Part shown: in pieces, positions 24,389 to 35,600 of the stretch | Numbering within the stretch: the stretch's first letter is position 1 | How the letters are laid out: each line of letters opens with the position of its first letter | NCBI RefSeq assembly: GCF_000516985.1 | Contig: NW_006917097.1 | Coordinates: 620,001 to 684,000, forward strand | Direction of reading: 5' to 3' | Source of the DNA: Pestalotiopsis fici W106-1 | Taxonomy: Eukaryota; Ascomycota; Sordariomycetes; Amphisphaeriales; Sporocadaceae | Length of the DNA stretch: 64,000 nt | Notes under the pieces: model-generated | The model's database searches: none | What the model was told of the DNA's origin: nothing | Seen by the model: only the letters and a program-made list of their open reading frames with translations | Translations under genes and position numbers: made by a program

Positions 24389-25881
24389 ATGGCCAGCAGA
24401 AGTCAACCCCTCAAGTCGATTTTGACTTCGACGCGAAATGCGACCAAGTCTGCCAGTACTCGGGCGTGCCGGCGCCAACTACAGGCGCGCTGCCTGCACA
24501 CGACGACACCGCGGCGGACTGATGGAGTGTTTAGAGGCTTGACGGACGGCCGATTACCTACACCATGGATTGAGGCATGGAGGATGCAAAAGGAGGGAAA
24601 GAACACGGCCTCCTCGGAAGCAAAGCCGCAAGAGCGCGACATGACGCCCAAAAACATGAGCGATAGTTACCACCGAGTAGTGCTGCCGCTGGGTCAAGAT
24701 CCGTGGCTCTCGGATACATATATCAACTCTTCGGGGCACATTAGGTTCGTAGGAGAGACCCTTGTATCAATTCTGCACTGAATATAGCTTCTAACACTCT
24801 CATATGCAGACTCGGTACCGTCTTCATGGATCTAGACGCCCTGTCTGGCATCATTGTTTATAAGCATACCGGACCTGGTGTTACTACAGTTACAGCGGCC
24901 TTGGACCGAATCACGATAGCTCACCCCTTGACCGAAATATGCGATCTCGAATACAGCGGACAGGTAACATATGCATCGGGAAGAAGCAGCGTGGAAATCA
25001 CATGCAAGGTGGCTCGCGCGAGGCCAGAAGGAGAACCGAGCCGACCGGAAGACGTCTTGCTCACATGCACATTCACCATGGTGGCATTGGACCCTGAGAC
25101 GAAGAAGCCGGTCAACATACCTGCTCTGGAATACACAACACCAGAAGAAGAACAGATCTACAAGGCGGGAGAGGCAAAATCGCTAGCCAAGAAGAACAAC
25201 CGAAAGATCTCTCTGTTGGCAACTGAGCCGGATGATCCCGAGTCGGCCTTGATACACAAGATCTGGCTAAAGCAGCTTCAATACCACGACCCAAATGACG
25301 AGCTGCGCCAACCCGCCAATGTTGTTGCCATGTCCAAGACGCAGCTCTCGACTGCGCAAATCATGCAGCCCCAGTATAGAAACCGCCACCAGACCATGAT
25401 CTTTGGAGGCTTCCATTTGAAGCAGACATTCGAGCTGGCATTCTGCTGCGCTGCCAGTTTCGCACATGCGCGGCCTACCTTTATCAGTGCCGATCCATGC
25501 ACTTTCAGAAACCCGGTCCCAGTCGGCAGTGTGCTCTACTTGACGGCCACGGTCGCGTACACGGACCCTCCCCTGCTGGAAGAGGACGGCAGCGAGCCCA
25601 GCCAACAAGACCCAGAGAAACCCATGACGAGAGTGCACGTCCGCGTCGACAGCAAAGTGCGAGACGTGGAGCACGGCAACGCGCGGCCGACAGGCCAGTT
25701 CAACTACACCTTTGCCGTGCCCAAGGACGTCAAGGTAATGCCGCGAACGTACCAAGAAATGATGATGTACGTGGATGCGCGCAGACGTGTCCGGTTGGGT
25801 GATGTTCAGCACCTCCAAGAGCAGACGGGCTCGTACAAGGAGCAGAAGCAGCTGGCAGAGGATACGAATTTGACAGAGTAG
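24389..25881 (+). CDS. Mitochondrial acyl-CoA thioesterase (ACOT9-like, double hotdog)
   Basis: Hydrolyses acyl-CoA to free acid and CoA, probably in the mitochondrial matrix. Exons are 24389-24744 and 24810-25881, giving 475 aa. Residues 1-50 are Arg/Ser/Thr-rich and lack acids, a mitochondrial presequence. The first hotdog domain reads HIRLGTVFMDLDALSG, spliced within HIR, with KHTGPG following; this is the ACOT9/ACOT10 pattern. The second hotdog domain is in the C-terminal half, with TMIFGGFHLKQTFELAFCCA and FRNPVPVGSVLYLTATV. The intron donor is GTTCGT, a weak site, but it is the only one that joins the frames. The protein ends without a START domain. Confidence 0.9.
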
Positions 25882-26616
25882 AACAAGGTTTCCCACGGAT
25901 CCTGCTGGCAGCATCACTGATGAGCGAACAAGTCATGGTAATCCTGATCAATTTTTATAGAACTAATGCAATTACTGGGGACGATAGAAGCTGTGATATG
26001 TCCGTATCGTCTTGAATAGAGAAACCTTCACGGGTGGTATAGATAGAAATATGCCTTTGAAATGCTTAGTTTCGATGTGGATTGCAGTGAGCTGCACAAG
26101 TATCAGCGTGATAGAATGTACCCGTGAGTAGCCCAGAGAATACAAGGACTGGCATGATCCTCTCATCTGCTGCATTGCGTAATTCGAATTCACTTTTCAC
26201 CTGGGTACTATTTATTTATCTATTTTCTGCCCCCTTCTCCTTCCTTCACTGTTGCAGTCAAACACAATTAACATAAGAATCGATTCTATATGCTACCGCA
26301 GATCATTTACGGTATTATAAATGTCCGTTTCGGGTCAGTCACTGTTGCAACCTTGTAAGCACGCTGATTGGCGGCGCTAGCCATAATGCAGAAGCGTGTG
26401 GTTACGGAATAGGTGTTACCATAACAAATCAGGCACAACGAGGGGCAGTATTAAGTGGTCATCCCACCAGGACTGACGCATCGTGACTCGACTTCATTTC
26501 AACCACCACTACATTACTCGCCTTTTATATGCTCCTGAGCTGGAATTTTCTAAGAAAAGGGGAAATCAACAAGGAGACCATCAGGAAAAAGAATACACCA
26601 AATTCTCTTCTCCAAC
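25882..26616. other. Intergenic, about 0.7 kb
   Basis: 3' end of the thioesterase gene and promoter of ATG12. AT-rich around 26210-26310. No gene seen. Confidence 0.5.
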
Positions 26617-27130
26617 ATGGAATACCCAGACGTACCAACCCGCGATTCGTCGCCCTCACCCCCGCCATCCCCGACGCTGGACCGGCCTGCCTCGCCCGAG
26701 CTGCCGCTGACCATGACGGCGTCGGCCATTCTCACGAGCCTGCCGCAGGACGCGAGCTCGGCCCTCGCCAGCGCCGGCGACTTTGGCCAGCAGGAAAAGG
26801 TCGTGGTCCGCTTCAAGGCCGTCGGCTCGGCCCCGCAGCTCCAGCGCGAGGTGCGCAAGATCAGCGCCGCCCAAAAGTTTGAGGCCGTCGTCTCGCACCT
26901 GCGCAAGGCCCTCCGTGTCGCTCCCACCGAGGGCTTGTTCTTGTATGTCAATAGCGCCTTTGCGCCGGCGCTTGATGAGGTTGTGGGCAACTTGCATCGG
27001 GTAGGTAGAAAATCATGATTTTGCTCTCCGTTTTACAAGGCATGTGCACAGCTGACATGGCACTCAGTGCTTCAAAGACTCAAACGATCAACTGATTGTG
27101 GTCTATTCTATGACGCCAGCCTTTGGTTGA
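26617..27130 (+). CDS. ATG12: Autophagy ubiquitin-like protein Atg12
   Basis: Ubiquitin-like modifier that is joined to Atg5 by Atg7 and Atg10; the Atg12-Atg5-Atg16 complex promotes Atg8 lipidation on autophagosome membranes. Exons are 26617-27000 and 27068-27130, giving 148 aa. Residues 1-60 are a Pro/Ser-rich leader, typical of fungal Atg12. The ubiquitin fold begins at [16 protein letters not shown] and runs through [20 protein letters not shown]. It is spliced to [20 protein letters not shown]. The chain ends in the essential C-terminal Gly148 without any processed tail, as expected for Atg12. The second exon encodes only 20 residues and would be missed by a simple open-frame search. Confidence 0.95.
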
Positions 27131-27298
27131 AAGGAACCCGAGCTCCAAGGCCAACATGTTCTACTCAACTCGCCACTATCCAACAGACTCCTGATTATGC
27201 TAAAATAATGACGCACCTGGTCCAAACATGAATGCTCAACAAAACACTGTAACTGGGTATGTTTTGATCAAAACTGCGGCTCATTCAAAATCAAAATG

Positions 27299-28380
27299 TT
27301 ACGCCTTTTCCTTCTTCAAGGCAGCCTGGAACGACTCTAGCTCACCATCACTTATCGGATATGTGTGCTCGACCGCGGGATACTGGCGCGCCTTGACTTC
27401 CGACTTGTACGACTCGATGGCGCGAATGGTCTCTCCCCAGACATTGCCGTATTGCTTGACAAATTTGGGGAGGAACCGGCCTGGAGGGAAATTACCAATC
27501 ATGTCGTTTTGAACGAGGACCTGACCAGAACAACCATTACCGGCCCCGATGCCGATAGTTGGTATGGAAAGCTCCTTTGTAATCAATGCGGCGACTTCTG
27601 CCGGCACGGCCTCGAGGACTGTGGCAAAAGCGCCGGCTTCTTCTATTGCCTTGGCATCTTCAAGAACCTTGAGTGCGCCAGCGGAGGTCTTGCCCTGCAC
27701 ACGGAAACCACCTAGGGCATTCTGGCGTTGAGGTGTCAGACCAATGTGTGCCAAGACGGGAATACCTGCGCTCGTGATCCTCTTGATAGTTGGTGCCATC
27801 TCTGCGCCACCCTCGAGTTTGATGCCGTGTACGCGACCTTCCTTGACGTAACGGATGGCTGTTGCCAAGGCTTGTTCTGGGGAGATCTCATACGAGCCCA
27901 TGGATAGATCTCCGACCTGATCAATGTTAGTATTATACTACAAGGTCATGCATGAAGGAGTGTACGGACAATAAAGGATGCCTTGGAGGCACGTGCCACG
28001 GAACGACAGTGCATCAAGATCTCCTCGACGGTGACCTCACTTGTATCTTCCATGCCCATCGACACCATGGCCAGACTGTCACCAACTAGGATGATATCCA
28101 TACCAGAAATGTCGGCTGCAAGGGCGCTGGGAAAGTCATGGGCAGTGAGGACAGTGATTGGCTCATTCTTCTTGTGCAGGGAGCGGATAGTCCCAACAGT
28201 CACCTTTTTTCTTTGAGGTCCTGTGGGAACGCCCATGGGAGAGTGCGAGCTCCATCTCTGCTGGTGGTGGTATGGGCCAACAAGGGACGACAACAAGGGT
28301 CTGACTATGCTTGTGGGAGCAACGGGGCGAACACCCCGATATAACGATATGGTACACGACCTGAGAGTGGATGGAGACAT
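27299..28380 (-). CDS. panB: 3-methyl-2-oxobutanoate hydroxymethyltransferase (ketopantoate hydroxymethyltransferase)
   Basis: First committed step of pantothenate and CoA synthesis: transfers a hydroxymethyl group from methylenetetrahydrofolate to ketoisovalerate. Exons are 28380-27970 and 27916-27299, giving 342 aa. Residues 1-45 are Arg/Ser-rich, a probable mitochondrial presequence. The TIM-barrel blocks are all visible: ITVLTAHDFPSALAAD, MDIILVGDSLAMV (Asp metal ligand in GDS), KLEGGAEM, GIPVLAHIGLTPQ, and PTIGIGAGNGCSGQVLVQND. The intron donor must be GTCCGT at 27969, an unusual site; the nearby GTACAC would break the frame between SFI and VGDLSMGSYE. The C-terminus has the fungal extension FQAALKKEKA. 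Confidence 0.95.
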
Positions 28381-29881
28381 GGTGGGATAAATGCCACTAT
28401 TGATGTCTCTAATGATTTGGTGGAAGAAGGGGGAATTAACTCTCTCTCTCAGGTGGGTTGTACAGGAAAGAACTGACTCGTGGTCATGACTGAGCCCCTT
28501 TGCGAGTTTTTATTCATAGGGCATGATGGGATTTGCATGCGTAGAATTGAGTCTCCCAGCGGATTCTCTGGTGTTTTTGAGAAAAGAATGGGGCTATGGA
28601 CTATGGTGGCGGTACGTACCTGCGCTATGGCCCTTCTCATTGGACCCTTTGCTTTTTTTGTGCCGCCAACGACCGAAGTAGCCCCCTTTCGACCCTCTAG
28701 GCCACCGGACACCGACCAGCCAACAGAGACTCTTGCCTGAGAATACCGAGGTAGCCTCTTCCGAACACCACAAATTTGCGGAATCCGATATCCTATGGCA
28801 AGGAAGCTGTAGATTTACTATACATTGACTGCATTGTCATTCATGGTATCAAAACATCACACATCTGTCCTTGATTGACAAATCATACTGGCAACTTTCT
28901 ATCACAGGCAGAAGCATGTGAAGGCCTCCGCTAGTGAAAAACAATGGTCACGTGTCGTACCCGAACATGACCGTTGAGGCGCTACCAATACACTCCGGCT
29001 AACACTGAGCTTGACTTGTCAGTGATGCTGACTCAGCCGAGGGCCTTCACCGAACAATGGTGACCATATGTCTTTAGCCTTTATAGCCGATGAGCTGAAA
29101 GTGATGGGTTTGCTACATTGCTGGCACACACATGGCTACAACTGAAGGGTGCTCCTACGTTTAGTATTTCCACCATGGATCAAGGCATCAATCAGATTCG
29201 TTGTGAAAGCACACAAAGTGGCATGGTACGTACACGGTCGGTTGCAAGAGTATGCGCGTAGGGATGGTTTTGCGAATGCGAATTCCTAAACCCAAAGCCA
29301 TTCGCAAATCCTACAACCCGAAAGCCAGTCGCCGGCCCCGACAGCTCGGATTACGGGACAACTTAAACAATGAACCTCTATGAACAAGAAGCCAGCCTTG
29401 TAGCCTACAGCTGCAGTAGCGCCTGGAGTTAAGGCCTTCGGACAAAGGTCTTGGCATCATTCTAGACGACAGATTTGCGCTAACTGGATTCGGTAATTTC
29501 TAACTCCGTCATTCGTCGTCCCTCCGGCACCATTTCATCATCGTCATTGAAGGAAACACAAATTCTGAACAGGATCAGTGGACTTATGTGTATTGATAAT
29601 CCGGAGATATTGGCTGTATCCGGAAGACAATTGTCAATGGCGGAGTTCAGACCAAAGTCTCCTAGCGTATATTTATAATAAAAGCAATCCGACATGATCG
29701 CTCAAGATGAAGTGAGTATATATATCTGGGTGGATGCGCATTCTTCCTCATAGATTACAATTCAACAGATCCCAACTAGCAAATTCAAAAACAATAATAT
29801 TCTATTAAATCAACTACCTACTTGTCTAGGTTGAACCCAGCAATCAAAACCACCAACTACACAAGAAATATTCAAACTACA
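28381..29881. other. Divergent intergenic region, about 1.5 kb
   Basis: Shared upstream region of panB (minus) and the NmrA-like gene (plus). A CT run sits near 28440-28450. Two overlapping open frames near 28449-28740 on opposite strands have no recognisable domain and I do not call them genes. Confidence 0.5.
29717..29725 (+). promoter_or_regulatory. Candidate TATA box for the NmrA-like gene
   Basis: The run TATATATAT lies 157 bases before the ATG at 29882 and is followed by a C/A-rich leader, the usual arrangement of an inducible fungal promoter. No expression evidence. Confidence 0.4.
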
Positions 29882-30871
29882 ATGTCTCATCTCAAGAACA
29901 TTGCTATTGTCGGAGTATGTCAGCCCACTTTAAACCGTCTCCCCCTTGATGCTTACTCCAATTATTAGGCTACGGGCTCTGTCGGAAAGTTCGTCGTCGA
30001 CGAGCTTCTCAAGACTGGGAAACACAATGTCACAGCCATCACCCGCGCCGACAGCAAGGCCGTGATGCCCGAGGGAGTCAAGGTGGCCAAGGTCAACTAC
30101 GACGACCAGTCATCGCTGGTCGAGGCCATGAAGGGCCAAGACGTGCTCATTGTCACAATGAGCGTCATGGCGCCACCCGATTCGCAGATCAAGCTCAACG
30201 AGGCCGCCGCGGCCGCCGGCGTGCCCTACATTATCCCAAACAACTGGGGCGGCGACCATGCCAACGAGAAGCTCGGCGACGAGACGCTCCTGGGCCCGGC
30301 CAACCGCGCCGTGCTCAAGAATATCCAGGACCTCGGCAAGAGCGCCTGGATCTCCATCGTGTCCAACTTTTGGTATGAGTTCAGTCTCGGCGGCAGCGCC
30401 GACCGCTACGGCTTTGACTTTGATGAGCGGTCCGTCGTCTTTTTTGACGAGGGCAAGCAGCCCATCAACACGACGACCTGGCCGCAGTCTGGTCTCGCCG
30501 TGGCGCGCCTCCTGTCCCTGCCCGAGGAAAAGCTTGCCGAGTTCAAGAATAAGTTTGTCTACATTTCCTCCTTTTGCATTAGTCAAAAGGACATGTTTGA
30601 GTCGGTGCTCCGCGTCACGGGCACGACCGAAAAGGACTGGAAGATTACCTATGAGGATAGCCGGGAGCGCTACCAGTCCGCCATAAAGGCGCTGCAGTCG
30701 GGTGACCGCAGCGGGTTTGGCCGTGCCATGTATACTCGCATGTTCTACCCCGATGGCTCTGGTGTCTATGAGAATATCCGCGGCCTGCAGAATGAGTTGC
30801 TCGGTTTGCCCAAGGAGGATTTGGATGAGTTTACCAAGATTGGTATCTCGCGCAAGGATGAGAAATATTAA
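29882..30871 (+). CDS. NmrA-like / isoflavone reductase-like NAD(P)-binding protein
   Basis: Atypical short-chain dehydrogenase with a Rossmann fold. Exons are 29882-29914 and 29969-30871, giving 311 aa; the first exon encodes only 11 residues. The nucleotide-binding motif GATGSVG (residues 11-17) is created by splicing. Then come ITRADSKAVMPEGVKV and VLIVTMSVMAPPDSQIKLNE. The region PYIIPNNWGGDH replaces the usual catalytic motif of true isoflavone reductases. Members act either as redox sensors that regulate transcription factors or as reductases in secondary metabolism; the sequence does not decide. No signal peptide or membrane helix, so probably cytosolic. No biosynthetic genes lie beside it. 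Confidence 0.88.
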
Positions 30872-31059
30872 GCGAATAGTGTTGGCGGGCTGATTGTTTA
30901 TGTATGATTATGATGAAGACTTTTCAATTTGATTTATAGGAAGATAATGATTCGATGACAATCGTATTGTGTTAAACGAAATTCTGTACAAGAGTGCCTA
31001 TTTAAACCACTGCTACGTCTACTTGTCGCAAATGAGAGGGTGGCATAAGAGATGAACGA

Positions 31060-32679
31060 TTAGCAGAAGCCCGGAAGCGTTTTAACCGCGTCAGGTTCGG
31101 AGCATGCTTGTGCCAAGGAGAGCTACCCAGCGTCATCAGTGATTATTCTTCAAGATCTTCATAGTCAAGAATTACTTGACCGTGATTTATTTCTTACCTG
31201 ATATTGCAATAATGCAACGTCGTACGCCCACTTGGCATAGACTAAAGCTGTGATGCCAAATGCAATGCTGAAAATGGTCAACACGCCCACAAAGACCTAC
31301 ACAGGGATAACATTATATATCATTTACTTGTATAGATTTGGCGTGAAGAATTGTAGTAACATTAAAATCAACGTACTGCTATCCAGAAGTTCAAAAACTC
31401 CCTTAGGTTGCTGCCACGCCAACCAGGCATTAGCTGTTGGATCCCAATAGGAGGTTCATCTTTGATCACGGCGCAAAGATGTGCAATCCGAGCTTGAAAG
31501 TACTTGTACTCTGACAAGTCAGTCTTGCGACTCCGATTGCAAGGGCCGAGGCTGTGAAAATCCTCCATGGACTGGCGACGGAGGAATTTGGCTGTCTTTT
31601 CGTCGTCATATGGCAGCAGCAGGTTCAGGGTATCCAGTGCCTCTTCCACGAGCGACTGTGGCAAAAGCGAGCCAAAGCGCAATTCGTTTTTCAGGAATAT
31701 CTTGTGCTGATAAATGAGTAGCCAATTTTCATCTGCAGTCCGCTGGATCGTCAAATGATCGACCAGGTTGTCTATGAAGAAAATTTTAAACCCATAAAAG
31801 CTAGACAAGTATTCCAGCGTTAGCTTCTGCTCAATCACTCCAATATCTGAAGAATTCCAGTTGGATGGAAAAGCGTTCGAAACCACTGTAGATATTGACT
31901 CGTTACCATCCCATCGAAGTGACTGCGTGCTGAAGAATCTGGTGTCTGTGTCGGGATATATGTGGATACTCAGTCGGAGGCTATAGCACAGAGCAACAGA
32001 CTTGGCCATCAAGTCATCATTTTGCCCTTGCCATGATGCCGGATTTCCCAGCCGAAGCTCGGTAACAATGTTGCTTCGTGGCATTTGGTTGCTCGATTGC
32101 AGCAGCCTGATTTGGGACAACATTTCGCTGATATCATTCAACCCCTGTAGATGCACCGGGTCAGTAATCGTGTGGTCCAAATGCGGTGGTCTCGTAAACC
32201 ACGACCAAATACAGACTCACCACCGTGGCGGCCGCACCTGGGTCGAAACGTGCATCAATAGATGATTCCATGTAGCTCAGGAAACGTTCATAATGTGCCA
32301 GATGTATCATGTTATCTAACAAATCCGGCCACAACCTCTTGACGAGGACCAAAGTATCCATATCGTGTGTTGAATTTGAAGACGGAAGCGAGAAAATCTG
32401 TATATAATGACTACCCTTGTACCCGATGAGGATTGCGATTTCGAAAGCGATTGGGCTCATTGGCCTTGTCGCTTCAGCCGCAGAACTAAAATGCATCACG
32501 TGAACTGTCTGCTCGTGCGGATCAATCGTCTTCGTTGGAAATGAGGGGTAAGCTGCAAGACAGCCTCGCCCTGCTGACATGCCAATTCTCAACTTCTTTG
32601 CATTCCCCACCTTGTACAGGATTATTTTCACGTGTTGGTCTATAGGCTGCGGCGCGGGTGGATTGGCGTCAACAGTCAT
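31060..32679 (-). CDS. Fungal-specific tail-anchored membrane protein, divergent partner of the protease-kinase gene
   Basis: Function unknown. Exons are 32679-32221, 32144-31377, 31296-31198 and 31122-31060, giving 462 aa with phases that close. The N-terminal part reads VKIILYKVGNAKKLRIG, then FEIAILIGYKGSHYIQIF; the middle is mixed helical, with LSSFYGFKIFFIDNLV and LRQSMEDFHSLGP-like segments. Close to the C-terminus is one strong hydrophobic helix, made across an intron: NFWIAVFVGVLTIFSIAFGI. A short tail ends in LSLAQACSEPDAVKTLPGFC. The protein therefore looks anchored in a membrane by its end, with the bulk cytosolic. Tails of the form YQLSLAQAC...LPGFC recur in fungal accessory proteins, as far as I remember, without a named function. 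Its ATG overlaps the ATG of the plus-strand neighbour. Confidence 0.8.
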
Positions 32680-35600
32680 GCCTGTGTGCAGTACAACCGT
32701 TGATCTCCCCCAAGACAAACGGAAAGTTGTCCGGGTCAAGCGTCGGTGGAGATTACGGGCCAAGAGCCTGTATGTCGGTATCAAGAACGAGATTCCTCCG
32801 CCACCTGGAAGAGAGCGATTCATCCAAGACGAATGGAACAAGGTCATCAAGGAAGAATTGCAATTGCACCTGGACAATATCAATCGCGAGATACGGTACA
32901 CCTGTCAAGGAAAAGACACTTGGAAATCTATCCTAGAGCCGGAACTCCTCTTGACAGGTTACCAAATCGGAAAAAGTATCAGCCTATCCCCAAAAATATG
33001 GTTTCGCTGCGGGAGCGCGTGGACCGAGAAGATCGTTCAAAAGGAAACTGGTGCACTTTCATGGATGGCGGAAAGGGGCCTCGGCGACCGGATCGAAACC
33101 GGGCTCAAGTCAGCAATACTGGTTTCCCATGAACCAAGCCCGGTCCCTCGTCAAGTCCAGACCATGTTGGACGACGGAATGCAGCCGACGTCTGAGTTGC
33201 CATATGGCTATACTCTGCATATCTGCACGGAAAAGCTTCGTGTCATGGGTACCGTAAATGGACTATTGTGCTCAGCCCTGGTGAGAAAGGACGGGGAAGT
33301 GAGGTACCACTCGATATGCAGAATCGGAGGGCTCATCAGTATCAATGATGGTGCAGAAAACAAGATCTACGCAGTCACAACTGCTCACGGACTCCTCGAC
33401 TATTTCCTCAACGCCGACAACATCCAGAATACTGCACAATCTGCACGGCCGCAACTTAAATCAACGACCCGTCTGACAGAAATCGCCAGTTCTTTTATTG
33501 GTAGGCGCTTCAATCGATCTGCCACCCAGGTAGCCGCGTCCGCAATGCAGACTGCAGACACAGTCATGCATGGCACCTTGTCGCAGCAGGAACTTGACTC
33601 GGTCGAGTGGGAGCCTGTCCGAAGCGTCTCCGCTACAAACTGGCTTGGTGGTGGGTGGGAAGTAGGGAAAGAATTTCAACACCCCTTTTTTATCCCGAGT
33701 CCAGAGCGACTGGTGCCTGATGCTGACTTTGCGCTCCTGGAGCTTCCATCCGAGAGCTACAATACACCACAGCATACCCGGACGGATGATCGCGCGGTTC
33801 ATGAGATCAGAAAATGGCTGAGTGATGACCAACTTGACCCAGGCGAAGTCCAAGTCGTCTTGAGAAGTGATAGACAGGTCTCTGCAGAAGGTCTGGTGAC
33901 GGCTCAGCTGCTTTATGAACGTCCTCACCTGTTCCTGAGGGGTGCTCCATTTCCAACACGGAAGCTCAGACTGGAGAAGCCATTAGGTAGTGTTCAAGAA
34001 TTCCCGTCAATCGTTGCTTGGCTCATTGATTATAGCCTCCGGGACGTCTGGTGCATGGGTCGTGCGTAACCATGAGCTGTGTGGCATGATCGTTGCCAGT
34101 TATGAAACTGAGCCATTTGCCCACATGATTACGGCGGAGAAACTCTTTTCAGACATCAGAAAAACGTAAGTACTGGTGAAAACGATCAAAGTGGTGAGAA
34201 TAAAATATTTTAACCGAGGTATTCGCTAGTTTGGATATCATGCCTGGTCAACTCACACTAGATTTGCCTCAGACCATAGACATCCCCCTCGACACTCTCC
34301 ATGTTCTGCCGCCCAGACGCCGCAAGGGGACGAAAGCAGCCGAAAACGCCATATTTCAAGACTCCAGGGATGACCTTGAGGCTTACATAGCAAAGCATGC
34401 TCGAACAGACAAGCACGAAACATCAGCAGATGGCATGATTGACAAGCTTAGAAAGGAACTTAACGAAGCCTTGGTTGTATCGGCAGCACATGAATCAGGA
34501 AAATTCTTGCCGCCGCAATCGCTGAAGCAGATACTTACAAGATCGGCAGTTCTTATATCTCTTTGGCAAATTTTTGAAGCAAGGACTAAAGCAGAGCAGC
34601 TTTTAAGCTATATCTTTTCTGAGGAAAGAAACTACATATTCTCCGAGGAAAGAGAGAGCCAATCACTGAAGATTTATGGCATTCTCATCCTCGTAGGAAA
34701 AGCTTCAGAGATCGAAAAATTTGCAGAAGGTCGAATCACTGATCGCGAGCTCCCGCTCCCACCAACCGTCAATAGGTCAAGGGAGGCTGGTTCCAAATCT
34801 TCAGCCAATGATGAAAAAAGCGAGATAGATACTGCTCTCGCCTTTCTCATGAACTGGGACCATAGCTCGATTGATCTGTTCAATGTTTACCAGTGGTATT
34901 TCCTCAGTCCGTGCTTCGCTCATGATGCTGATGGAAGCATACTTCACTATTCTTTACAGGACAATGTCGTTCTACCTTGGATAGAAATGACAGAGGGCCA
35001 AACTGGTGGACACGGGATTATTTACAGAGTGAAAATCCCCCCATCAAACCACCAGTTCCCTTGTGGTGATGTATTAAATTTCGTTCTCGGCGTCTTGACA
35101 CGCGCACTAATGGTCAATAGGAACCAGATGTGTTTGCCGTGAAAATGCTCTTTACAAACGACAAAGACGACTTTGCTCACGAGGGCGATATTCTCCAGAG
35201 TCTGTCAAATAAACCACGAGTCGTGAACCTCTTGGCAACATTTCAATACCGGAATAAGTTTTTCTTCATCCTTCAGTGGGCGGCGGGAGGTTCGCTTCGC
35301 GACATGTGGAGGCAATACGAGGATGCACCACCTCTGAGAGTTGCGTTACCTTGGTTCATGGACCAAGCCCACGCCCTTGCGCAAGGGCTTCGCAGCATTC
35401 ACAGTCCACACAAATCGTTTGACATTGGTATTTTGCACGGAGATTTGAAACCTGACAATGTATTGGTGTTTAGACGTGACGTTCCAGAAGGAGAGATTGG
35501 TGGTTTACTAAAGATCACAGATTTTGGATCGGCCCAGAGAATCATGCAGCAGCCATTTATGCAAGGTCCAAACATAACCCGAGGCTTTAGTAGGACATAC

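Noticed and set aside
23996..24478. Minus-strand open frame of 160 codons
   Set aside because: Overlaps the start of the thioesterase gene and has no recognisable features.
25267..25917. Minus-strand open frame of 216 codons
   Set aside because: Antisense to the thioesterase gene, which has clear hotdog blocks.
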